This document shows, piece after piece, positions 7,378 to 13,810 of a DNA stretch of 13,810 nt (position 1 is its first letter; every line of letters starts with the position of its first letter). The stretch is from Geodermatophilaceae bacterium (GTDB lineage Bacteria; Actinomycetota; Actinomycetes; Mycobacteriales; Geodermatophilaceae), in NCBI GenBank assembly GCA_013811805.1, contig JACCUM010000015.1, forward strand, positions 1 through 13,810, given 5' to 3'. A program made the translations under genes and the position numbers. The notes beneath the pieces were generated by a model. That model did not search any database, had not been told where the DNA came from, and saw only the letters and a program-made list of their open reading frames with translations.

Positions 7378-7404
7378 TGCTTGTTTAGTAGGACGTCCTA
7401 GTAT
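7377..7404 (+). promoter_or_regulatory. Putative promoter of the icmA-like mutase gene
   Basis: TTGCTT at 7377-7382 (-35) and TAGTAT at 7399-7404 (-10) are separated by 16 bp. Transcription would be expected to begin at about 7410-7412, which is the ATG itself, so the transcript may be leaderless. Operator copy 2 fills the spacer and runs into the -10, and copy 1 touches the -35, an arrangement that suits repression. Confidence 0.5.
7385..7402. promoter_or_regulatory. Candidate MarR operator, copy 2
   Basis: Second exact copy of TTAGTAGGACGTCCTAGT, with the palindrome TAGGACGTCCTA at 7389-7400. The centre-to-centre distance to copy 1 is 25 bp, about two and a half helical turns, so dimers on the two sites would lie roughly on opposite faces of the DNA. 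It overlaps the spacer and the putative -10 of the mutase promoter. Confidence 0.75.
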
Positions 7405-7409
7405 TAGGT

Positions 7410-9095
7410 ATGACCGAAGTCTTGGACGGCCGAGCCCGTTGGCAGCAGCGCTACGACACCGCGCAAGCGGCGGGACGGGTGCGGGACGCGGACTTCAGCA
7501 CGCTCTCCGGTGTGGAAGTGGCGCCGGTCTACGGCCCTGAATCCGGACAGGAGCCCCCGGGCTTCGAACGGATCGGCTGGCCGGGGGAGTTCCCTTTCAC
7601 GCGCGGGCTCTATCCGACCGGCTATCGGGGCCGGTCTTGGACGATCCGCCAGTTCGCCGGCTTCGGGAACGCCGAGCAGACCAACGAGCGGTACAAGATG
7701 ATCCTGGCCGAGGGTGGAGGCGGCCTGTCGGTCGCGTTCGACATGCCGACCCTGATGGGCCGTGACTCAGACGAGTCGATCTCACTGGGCGAGGTAGGGC
7801 ACTGTGGTGTGGCGATCGACTCCGCCGCCGATATGGAGACCCTCTTCGCGGACATCCCACTCGGACACACCACCACGTCCATGACCATCAGCGGCCCAGC
7901 CGTACCGGTCTTCTGTATGTACCTCGTCGCCGCGGAGCGACAGGGGGTCGACATCTCCACCTTGGACGGCACGCTGCAGACCGACATCTTCAAGGAGTAC
8001 ATCGCCCAGAAGGAGTGGCTTTTCCCGCCCGAGCCACATCTGCGCCTGATCGGCGACCTGATGGAGTTCTGCAACGACAAAATCCCGGCCTACAAGCCGG
8101 TGTCGGTATCGGGTTACCACATCCGCGAGGCCGGTTCGACCGCCGCGCAGGAGCTGGCCTTCACCCTCGCGGATGGCTTCGGCTATGTCGAACTCGGCCT
8201 GTCCCGTGGGATGGACATCGAGGAGTTCGCCCCCGGTCTGTCGTTCTTCTTCGACGCACACATCGACTTCTTCGAGGAGATCGCCAAGTTCCGGGCTGCT
8301 CGCCGCATCTGGGCCCGATGGATGCGCGACGTGTACGGCGCGAAGACCGAACGGGCCCAGTGGCTGCGCTTCCACACTCAGACCGCCGGTGTGTCGCTGA
8401 CCGCCCAGCAGCCGGACAACAACATCGTTCGTACGGCCGTCGAGGCACTTGCCGCGATCCTGGGCGGCACCAACTCCTTGCACACCAACGCCCTGGACGA
8501 GGTCCTGGCGCTGCCGAGTGAGAAGGCCGCCCAGATCGCCCTGCGTACCCAACAGGTGATCGCCGCGGAGACCGGCGTCGGCAACGTCGCGGATCCGCTC
8601 GGTGGGTCCTGGTACGTCGAGGCGCTCACCGACGAACTCGAGCGTCAGGCCGAGGCAATCTTCGCCCAGGTCAAGGACATGGGGACCGACGGCACGATGA
8701 CCAGCGGTCTGCTCCGCGGAATCGAGGAAGGCTGGTTCATCGGTGAGATCGCCGAGGCGGCCTTCGACTACCAGCTCAAGCTCGAGAAGGGCGACCGGCA
8801 GGTGGTCGGCGTCAACGTCAACAACGCCTCGGTCAGCGACCACGACGAACTGGACATCCTGCGGGTCAGCCACGAGGTCGAGGTCGAGCAGTGCCGAGAG
8901 CTGGCACACCGGCGCACTGTCCGCGACGATGCGGTCGTACGTGCGGCGGTGGCGCACATGGTCGAGGTCAGTCGTACGACGCAGAACATGGTGCCGGCCA
9001 TGCTCGAGGCGGTGCGCGTGGAGGCCACGCTGGGAGAGATCTGTGCTGCCCTGCGTGCCGAATGGGGCGGTTACACCGAGCCTGCACGGTTCTAG
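7410..9095 (+). CDS. icmA: Isobutyryl-CoA mutase large subunit (B12-dependent acyl-CoA mutase, catalytic subunit)
   Basis: A 561-residue protein covering only the substrate-binding TIM barrel of acyl-CoA mutases. Signature blocks include GWPGEFPFTRGLY, TIRQFAGFGNAEQTNERYK, GGGGLSVAFDMPTLMGRDSD, SGYHIREAG with His237 (equivalent of methylmalonyl-CoA mutase His244), FHTQTAGVSLTAQQP and GGTNSLHTNALDE. Two residues set the substrate. Phe82 replaces the Tyr, and Gln200 (in IAQKEWLFPPEP) replaces the Arg, that hold the substrate carboxylate in methylmalonyl-CoA mutase. Phe/Gln at these places is the known signature of isobutyryl-CoA mutase (Phe80/Gln198 in the Streptomyces enzyme). The reaction is isobutyryl-CoA to n-butyryl-CoA, linking valine and butyrate metabolism. 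There is no DxHxxG cobalamin domain, so a separate small subunit is needed, and none is in the window. Length matches IcmA (about 566 residues). No strong ribosome site precedes the ATG. Confidence 0.92.
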   Translation: MTEVLDGRARWQQRYDTAQAAGRVRDADFSTLSGVEVAPVYGPESGQEPPGFERIGWPGEFPFTRGLYPTGYRGRSWTIRQFAGFGNAEQTNERYKMILAEGGGGLSVAFDMPTLMGRDSDESISLGEVGHCGVAIDSAADMETLFADIPLGHTTTSMTISGPAVPVFCMYLVAAERQGVDISTLDGTLQTDIFKEYIAQKEWLFPPEPHLRLIGDLMEFCNDKIPAYKPVSVSGYHIREAGSTAAQELAFTLADGFGYVELGLSRGMDIEEFAPGLSFFFDAHIDFFEEIAKFRAARRIWARWMRDVYGAKTERAQWLRFHTQTAGVSLTAQQPDNNIVRTAVEALAAILGGTNSLHTNALDEVLALPSEKAAQIALRTQQVIAAETGVGNVADPLGGSWYVEALTDELERQAEAIFAQVKDMGTDGTMTSGLLRGIEEGWFIGEIAEAAFDYQLKLEKGDRQVVGVNVNNASVSDHDELDILRVSHEVEVEQCRELAHRRTVRDDAVVRAAVAHMVEVSRTTQNMVPAMLEAVRVEATLGEICAALRAEWGGYTEPARF

Positions 9096-9098
9096 GCG

Positions 9099-9119
9099 GC
9101 CGCCGGTGAAACCGGTGGC
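9099..9119 (+). other. Hairpin between icmA and the thioredoxin gene
   Basis: GCCGCCGGT, loop GAA, ACCGGTGGC form a 9-bp stem with one G-U pair, starting 4 bases after the icmA stop. No run of T follows, so it is not a classical intrinsic terminator. It could be a weak terminator, an RNA-stability element or chance in GC-rich DNA. Confidence 0.4.
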
Positions 9120-9128
9120 AGTGTCAAG

Positions 9129-10115
9129 ATGGAAGCCATGCAGCCCAACCGTGGATCCGCCCCGCCCCGTACCGCCGCCGCTGCTGCCCAACAGGCTCAG
9201 GTAGCGGCCTCGCTTGCCGGTGCGGTCGACCTGGGAGCCATCCGCGCCCGCGCCGAGGCCGCCGAACGGGCCGCTGCGGCACCTCCGCCGGTACCCGGAG
9301 CCGGCGGGGGCAGCTATGTCGTGGATGTGACCGAGTCGACCTTCCAGGCCGAAGTCATCGACCGTTCCTTCCAGGTGCCGGTGATCCTGGATCTCTGGGC
9401 GGACTGGTGCCAGCCGTGCAAGCAGCTTTCCCCGGTGCTGGAAAGGCTTGCCGCCGAAGGCAACGGGGCTTGGATCTTGGCCAAGATCGACATCGACTCC
9501 AACCAGCGGCTGGCCGAGGGGCTGCAGGTGCAGAGCATCCCGGCGGTGAAGGCGGTCCTGCAAGGCGCGTTGGCGGCGGAGTTCAACGGAGCACTTCCCG
9601 AGGCCGAGGTACGCAAGTTTCTGACTGCGGTCGTCGAGGCAGCCGGCGGAAAGCTGCCGCCCGGTTCGGCCACGGATGAGGACGGCGTGGCCGACACCGG
9701 ACAGGACGACCCGCGACTTGATGCCGCCGAGGACGCGGTGGCTCGGGGTGATCTCGACGCCGCCGAGGCGGCCTATGCCGAGATCGTGGCGACCGAACCG
9801 GACCACCCGATAGCTGGCCTAGCGCTGGCCCAGATCCAGTTGCTGCGCCGCGCCCAGGCCGCCGGTCCGGACGCCGTAGCCAGCGCTGATGCAGATCCGA
9901 GGAATGCCGAGTCAGCTCGGGCCGCCGCCGACGTGGAACTGGCCCAGGGTCAGGTCGACCAAGCCTTCGAGCGGCTGCTCTCGGTCATCCGGTCCACCAG
10001 TGACGGCGACCGCGACGTCGCCCGCGAGGCGCTGCTGGAACTGTTCGCCCTGGTTGGTCACGAGGACCCGCGGGTCGTCGTCGCGCGCAAGAAGCTCACC
10101 ACCGCACTGTTCTGA
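9129..10115 (+). CDS. Thioredoxin-fold protein with C-terminal TPR-like region (CnoX/YbbN-like)
   Basis: A 328-residue cytosolic protein (325 if the second ATG at 9138 is used; GGAA at 9131-9134 stands close before that one, and neither start has a strong site). After an Ala/Gln-rich, low-complexity N-terminus (residues 1-60), a thioredoxin domain spans roughly 62-170, with strand VPVILDLWADWCQPCK (Cys94 and Cys97 of the WCxxC), DIDSNQRLAEGLQVQSIPAV containing the cis-proline, and the closing helix. Residues about 195-328 are helical repeats (DAAEDAVARGDLDAAEAAYA, then AQGQVDQAFERLL, ending DPRVVVARKKLTTALF) like the TPR end of YbbN/CnoX, which acts as a redox-linked holdase chaperone. Mycobacteria have a comparable gene between fadA4 and glgB, as I recall. 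The intact CxxC argues for redox activity. The client proteins are unknown. Confidence 0.85.
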   Translation: MEAMQPNRGSAPPRTAAAAAQQAQVAASLAGAVDLGAIRARAEAAERAAAAPPPVPGAGGGSYVVDVTESTFQAEVIDRSFQVPVILDLWADWCQPCKQLSPVLERLAAEGNGAWILAKIDIDSNQRLAEGLQVQSIPAVKAVLQGALAAEFNGALPEAEVRKFLTAVVEAAGGKLPPGSATDEDGVADTGQDDPRLDAAEDAVARGDLDAAEAAYAEIVATEPDHPIAGLALAQIQLLRRAQAAGPDAVASADADPRNAESARAAADVELAQGQVDQAFERLLSVIRSTSDGDRDVAREALLELFALVGHEDPRVVVARKKLTTALF

Positions 10116-10121
10116 CCTGAC

Positions 10122-11519
10122 TCAGCCGCCGAAGATGCCGCAGTCGGCTCCACCGTTGACGAAACCCTGACGGAAGACGTCGACGAGCTGGAAGCCGGAC
10201 AGCCCCACCTCGGGCAGGATCTCCCGACGGGAGCCGTACTCGATGAGGAAGATCACTGCCTCGTCGATGTCACCGGGGCTGATGGTGGCCTGGGCCAGGT
10301 CGTCGAGGTTGCCCAGGTAGAACTGCGCCGCGAACCAGCCAGTGGCACAGACCGCCGCCGAGATCGCCTCGGGCCCCCGGATGGACTGATCGACCGCGTT
10401 TCGTGCAGCGAGGGCATATGGCAAGGAGATCGCCGTCGTAACTGCGAAGTCGCCGATGTCTTCGGCAACCACTTCGGTGAGATCGGACTCGTCGAAGGCA
10501 ACTGTGTTGTCCTCCGCGCAGAAGTTGATGTCGCGTTCCACGTCGTCCCCACCGCAATCGGGGGCATCGCCGTCGAAGGCGACCAGCTCCGGCGCGATGA
10601 ACGACTGCTGTCCGACTTCGTCAAAGGCTGACTCCCAGAAGCTCTCTAGGGCCCGCTCGCTGATCTCGACGGCGTTCTCGTACGACTCGTTGCCCGTGTC
10701 GTTCCCGGTGAACTCGGCAAGGGTGAACAACCGCTCGTCGTCGTAATTGTCCCGGCACGCCTGCGCCCCGGTGTCGAACCCTTCTTGGAAGGCCGACACC
10801 CGGTCGAAGTAGGAGCCGTGCGCTCTGTCGTCGTCGGCGGCCGCTCCGGGTTCGTCCCGCAGCAACAGGTAGCCGCGCACGACGTCGTCGAGTTCGGGGA
10901 CGCGGATGTTGAAGTGTTTGGCGTTGTCCTCGGCGACCCAGCCGGTCCACGCGCCGGCGTAGCAGTCTGCCTGGGTCTCGAAGACGATGGACCGATCGGA
11001 GGGCGGCGGCTCGCGGCCCTGGATGGCGTGGCCGAACTCGTGCGCCATGACCAAGGCGGGCAGGAAGCGGCCGTAGTCGGCGGCCAGGCTCTCCAGCAGC
11101 GTGCGGTCATAGACGACGTTGTCCCCACCGCCGTCGGATTGCGGGAAGCAGTAAAAGGCGTTGTTCGCGACGTTCTCGGGATCCCCGTCCAGGCAGCCGA
11201 TGTCATCTGGGTAGTCGGCGGGGTCGAAGTTTTCCGGGTCGATCGAGTAGTAGCCGCCGGTAAGCGGTTCGAAGTCTCCGTCGTAAAGCTCGGGAAATGT
11301 CTGCGACCAGTAGTCGTTGATGTCGGCCAACGCGTTACGAGCCGTCTTGTCGATCTCGCTGTCGGTCGAGCCGACGATTTCGAAGTCGGAGTCGGCCACA
11401 TCCTGACGAAGCCCGTTGGCCGGTACGGGAGCGCCGGTCACCATGCTGGAACAGCCCGTCGTGATAATCGCCACGACGACCAGGATGGGGAGGCTGTGCG
11501 ACGCCTTGGCCGACCTCAT
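10122..11519 (-). CDS. Exported neutral zinc metallopeptidase, probable lipoprotein
   Basis: A 465-residue protein. The ATG at 11519 has AAGGAGAA 6 bases upstream, and it begins with a signal sequence: MRSAKASH, then hydrophobic LPILVVVAIITTG, then CSSMVTG. The cysteine after TTG is a likely lipidation site, although the lipobox has Thr instead of Leu at -3. The mature protein is acidic. The zinc motif HEFGH (His160, Glu161, His164) is followed by FETQADCYAGAW with Glu181 as the likely third ligand, the pattern of the YpfJ/PF04228 neutral zinc metallopeptidases. Several Cys residues (for example GCLDGD, FYCFPQ, QADCYAG, DFGG-flanking C-terminal ADCGIFGG) suit disulfides outside the membrane. 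It converges on the thioredoxin gene with only 6 bp between stops. Substrate is unknown. The 133 bp upstream, to the TetR remnant, hold no promoter I can defend. Confidence 0.85.
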   Translation of the reverse strand: MRSAKASHSLPILVVVAIITTGCSSMVTGAPVPANGLRQDVADSDFEIVGSTDSEIDKTARNALADINDYWSQTFPELYDGDFEPLTGGYYSIDPENFDPADYPDDIGCLDGDPENVANNAFYCFPQSDGGGDNVVYDRTLLESLAADYGRFLPALVMAHEFGHAIQGREPPPSDRSIVFETQADCYAGAWTGWVAEDNAKHFNIRVPELDDVVRGYLLLRDEPGAAADDDRAHGSYFDRVSAFQEGFDTGAQACRDNYDDERLFTLAEFTGNDTGNESYENAVEISERALESFWESAFDEVGQQSFIAPELVAFDGDAPDCGGDDVERDINFCAEDNTVAFDESDLTEVVAEDIGDFAVTTAISLPYALAARNAVDQSIRGPEAISAAVCATGWFAAQFYLGNLDDLAQATISPGDIDEAVIFLIEYGSRREILPEVGLSGFQLVDVFRQGFVNGGADCGIFGG

Positions 11520-11525
11520 TCGATC

Positions 11526-11533
11526 TTCTCCTT
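11526..11533 (-). promoter_or_regulatory. Ribosome binding site of the zinc metallopeptidase gene
   Basis: Reading on the - strand, AAGGAGAA lies 6 bases before the ATG at 11519. It fixes the start at the signal peptide and excludes the longer upstream frame. Confidence 0.8.
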
Positions 11534-11652
11534 CGGGGCGCCTTGACACCAGGCAGCCATGGGCCAGCTTTCGGGATGCAGCATAAAACGTCGGTGAGGC
11601 GCGCCCCGAGCCTCCGCCGGGACTACGCAGGCGCGCTGACCGCTGTCTGCGT

Positions 11653-12223
11653 TCATCGGCTGCGTTCACCGACGAGCGCTTCGATGCCGGTCAGTACGCG
11701 TTGCAGGCCGAACTCGAATGCGTGGTCGGGGTCAGAGATGGCTTGGTGGTGCTCGCCGGTTGTCGTACCGACTCCTGCGGCGAGCGGGAAGCGGTGCGGG
11801 TCCAGAACCTTGGCCAATCACGGTTGGGTGGCCGCCCACCTGGGTCACGACGGAGTCCATCTCAGCGTCGTCGAGCCAGTAGCCACCGCTCGCGGGCGAT
11901 CGACTCGACTCGCTCCCGCCAGGTTGTGCCCAGGGGATGCCCGTGGGTCTCGAGATGAACCGCGTCGAGCATGACATCGACGAGTTCGGCCCTTCCTGGC
12001 ACGTAGGTGTAGAGCGACATGGTTCCACGCCGAGCCGCTCGGCGACGTGGCGCATGGACAACGCGTCGAGGCCGTGTGCATCGGCTAACTCGATGGCGGC
12101 TGCAGCGATGCCATGCACGGTCAGACCCGGTCGGGGACCCCGGGTCCGGGTCGGCTCGGCGCTGCCACAGAGCAGGGCCATGGTCCGGGCGGGGCCACCG
12201 CCGCCGGTCTGCACAATCGCCAT
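11653..12223 (-). pseudogene. Decayed TetR/AcrR-family regulator (frameshifts and internal deletions)
   Basis: No single frame is intact, but three frames in order rebuild a TetR protein. From the ATG at 12223, frame A gives PARTMALLCG, then HGIAAAAIELADAHGLDALS and MRHVAERLGV, the TetR helix-turn-helix. It is broken at about 12021-12027, where one missing base (or a change equivalent to it) shifts reading to frame B: MSLYTYVPGRAELVDVMLDA through TWRERVESIARE, ending at a TGA at 11862-11864. Frame A then supplies DDAEMDSVVTQV near 11869-11840. Finally frame C from 11817 gives LAKVLDPHRFPLAAGVGTTT, DPDHAFEFGLQRVLTGIEAL and stop at 11653. The total of about 190 codons is shorter than the roughly 240 usual for this TetR class, so parts of the ligand domain are deleted. 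The ATG overlaps the glgB stop (TAATG). Function is presumably lost. Confidence 0.82.
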
Positions 12224-13810
12224 TACAACGCGGCTGGTGGGTCGCTCTCGAGTTTTTCCGGTACCAGCCACAACGCGCCCAGCGGAGGGAGCGAGACGGT
12301 CACCGAATACGGCTGGCCATGCCGGGCTTCCCCGTCGGCTTGCACCCTGCCGAGATTGCCGACCCCGGAACCGCCGTAGGAGTCCGCGTCGGTGTTGACC
12401 AGTTCGACCCATGAACCGTTGCGGGGCAGGCCTACCTGATAACCATGGTGCGGAACAGAGGCGAAGTTGGCGATACAGGCAACCACGCTGCCGTCCGAGC
12501 CGTGGCGCAGGAACGAGAAGACGTTGCTGGTCGCGTCGTTGGCATCGATCCACTGGAACCCTGCTGGGTCGGTGTCCTGGGACCAGATGGCCGAGTGGTT
12601 CCGGTAGGCCCGGTTCAGGTCGCCGCCCAGCAACTTCAGTCCGGCATGACCCGGATCGTCGAGCAGGCCCCAGTCCAGCGACGATCCCTCGGCCCATTCG
12701 GCGGGTTGGCCGAACTCGCTGCCCATGAACAGCAACTGCTTGCCCGGGTGGGCCCACATGTAGGCAAGCAGCAGCCTCAAGGTGGCCAGCTGCTGCCACC
12801 GGTCGCCGGGTACCTTGCCCAGCAGAGATCCCTTGCCGTGCACGACCTCGTCGTGGCTGATCGGCAGGATGTAGTTCTCCGAGAACGCGTACATCATGGC
12901 GAAGGTCATCTGGTCGTGGTGGAAGGACCGGTAGATCGGCTGGCGGGCAAGGTAATTGAGCGTGTCGTGCATCCAGCCCATGTTCCACTTGAAGCCGAAT
13001 CCCAGCCCACCGAGATAGGTCGGTCGGGTGACGCCCGGCCAGGCGGTGGACTCCTCGGCGATGGTGATCGCGCCGGGCACGTGCTTGCAGACGGTGGCGT
13101 TCATCTCCTGCAGGAACGCGACGGCGTCGAGATTCTCACGGCCGCCGTAGACGTTGGGCAGCCACTCGCCTTCCTTGCGGGAGTAGTCGAGGTAGAGCAT
13201 CGAGGCCACGGCGTCCACCCGCAGTCCGTCGATGTGATACTCCTGCAGCCAGTACAAAGCATTGGCAACCAAGAAGTTCCGGACCTCGCGGCGGCCGAAG
13301 TCGAAGACATAGGTACCCCAGTCGGGCTGCTCCCCGCGGCGTGGGTCGGCGTGCTCGTACAGCGGGGTGCCGTCGAAGCGAGCCAGCGCCCATTCGTCCT
13401 TGGGAAAGTGCGCGGGAACCCAGTCGACGAGAATCCCGATACCAGCCTGGTGCAGTCGGTCGACCAGGTACCGGAAATCGTCAGGAGAACCGAATCGGGC
13501 GCTGGGCGCGTAGTAGGAGGTGACCTGGTAACCCCAGGAGCCGCCGAACGGGTGCTCGGAGACAGGCAGTAGTTCGACATGTGTGAAACCGGTCTCCACG
13601 AGGTAAGCGACCAGTTCATCGCCCAACTGCCGGTAGTCCAGTCCCTTTCGCCACGAGCCGAGATGCACTTCGTAGATGCTCATCGGCGCGTTATGCCATG
13701 ACATATCGCTGCGGCGGATCATCCAATCCTGGTCCTGCCAGGCATATTCCGACGCTGTGACGACCGAAGCGGTGGCCGGCGGGATCTCGGTGCCGAATGC
13801 CATCGGATCG
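12223..13810 (-). CDS. glgB: 1,4-alpha-glucan branching enzyme GlgB (GH13), N-terminus outside window
   Basis: The C-terminal 528 residues; the frame runs off the right edge (the residues before MAFGTEIPPATAS read DP, as in full-length GlgB), so the N-terminal CBM48 region is mostly outside. GlgB cuts alpha-1,4-glucan chains and rejoins them as alpha-1,6 branches in glycogen synthesis. Visible landmarks are SIYEVHLGSWRKG, the LVETGFTHVELLPVSEHPF strand, VDWVPAHFP, the nucleophile in DGLRVDAVASMLYLDYSRKE (Asp codon at 13213-13215), the acid/base Glu in TIAEESTAWPGV (13051-13056) and the transition-state Asp in PISHDEVVHGKGSL. LLFMGSEFGQPAEW and a beta-domain ending SLPPLGALWL complete it. All catalytic residues seen are intact. 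Its TAA overlaps the ATG of the TetR remnant. In mycobacteria glgE lies upstream of glgB; that position is off the window here. Confidence 0.96.
   Translation of the reverse strand, partial: DPMAFGTEIPPATASVVTASEYAWQDQDWMIRRSDMSWHNAPMSIYEVHLGSWRKGLDYRQLGDELVAYLVETGFTHVELLPVSEHPFGGSWGYQVTSYYAPSARFGSPDDFRYLVDRLHQAGIGILVDWVPAHFPKDEWALARFDGTPLYEHADPRRGEQPDWGTYVFDFGRREVRNFLVANALYWLQEYHIDGLRVDAVASMLYLDYSRKEGEWLPNVYGGRENLDAVAFLQEMNATVCKHVPGAITIAEESTAWPGVTRPTYLGGLGFGFKWNMGWMHDTLNYLARQPIYRSFHHDQMTFAMMYAFSENYILPISHDEVVHGKGSLLGKVPGDRWQQLATLRLLLAYMWAHPGKQLLFMGSEFGQPAEWAEGSSLDWGLLDDPGHAGLKLLGGDLNRAYRNHSAIWSQDTDPAGFQWIDANDATSNVFSFLRHGSDGSVVACIANFASVPHHGYQVGLPRNGSWVELVNTDADSYGGSGVGNLGRVQADGEARHGQPYSVTVSLPPLGALWLVPEKLESDPPAAL

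Noticed and set aside
7782..9806. Very long open frame (674 codons) on the - strand opposite icmA and the thioredoxin gene
   Set aside because: It spans two unrelated well-supported + strand genes and has low-complexity composition typical of the complement of high-GC codons; no motif recognised.
10116..10121. Possible bidirectional terminator between the thioredoxin and metallopeptidase genes
   Set aside because: Only 6 bp separate the two stops and no hairpin with a T-run is visible across them.
10785..11546. Open frame of 253 codons on the + strand opposite the metallopeptidase gene
   Set aside because: Valine/glycine-rich shadow of a gene with a signal peptide, a ribosome site and a HEFGH motif on the other strand.
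12445..13572. Open frame of 375 codons on the + strand opposite glgB
   Set aside because: Antisense to glgB, which shows all GH13 motifs; the translation has no recognisable domain.

Overview
This is a high-GC chromosomal segment with the character of an actinobacterium. It uses many GTG starts and overlapping GTGA junctions, and it carries a deazaflavin-type luciferase-like oxidoreductase, an actinobacterial-style Ung, and a GlgB. The gene set (methylmalonyl-CoA epimerase, thiolase, MeaB, coenzyme-B12 mutase) would suit a Propionibacteriales-, Nocardioides- or Streptomyces-like organism, but the genus cannot be fixed from sequence reading alone. No tRNA, rRNA, CRISPR array or insertion sequence was seen. 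Thirteen genes or gene remnants fill the window almost without gaps.

Left part (1-2988). The 3' end of a luciferase-like oxidoreductase converges, with a 9-bp overlap, on a leftward run of three tightly packed genes: a methylmalonyl-CoA epimerase, uracil-DNA glycosylase (ung), and an atypical SDR fused to a DUF2867-type domain.

Central part (2989-9095). From a divergent intergenic region a rightward operon runs thiolase, meaB, an FAD oxidoreductase of the phytoene-desaturase type, then a MarR regulator, with 4-bp to 13-bp junctions. Next comes a 54-bp regulatory gap holding two identical 18-bp repeats, each with a perfect 12-bp palindrome, placed over a plausible promoter. Then comes a B12-dependent acyl-CoA mutase. 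The mutase has the Phe/Gln active-site pair of isobutyryl-CoA mutase (IcmA) instead of the Tyr/Arg pair of methylmalonyl-CoA mutase, and it has no B12-binding domain of its own. Together these genes look like a branched-/short-chain acyl-CoA module: isobutyryl-CoA and butyryl-CoA interconversion, chaperoning of the mutase by MeaB, thiolase chemistry, and methylmalonyl-CoA epimerisation. A MarR protein probably controls the mutase.

Right part (9096-13810). A thioredoxin-TPR protein converges on a secreted or lipoprotein zinc metallopeptidase (HEFGH). Beyond it lies the decayed remnant of a TetR regulator, readable only by combining three reading frames, coupled by TAATG to the 3' end of glgB (1,4-alpha-glucan branching enzyme), which runs off the right edge. 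From memory, the epimerase/thiolase/thioredoxin-TPR/glgB order also occurs in mycobacteria. If so, the meaB-FAD-MarR-icmA block is an extra module within that order.
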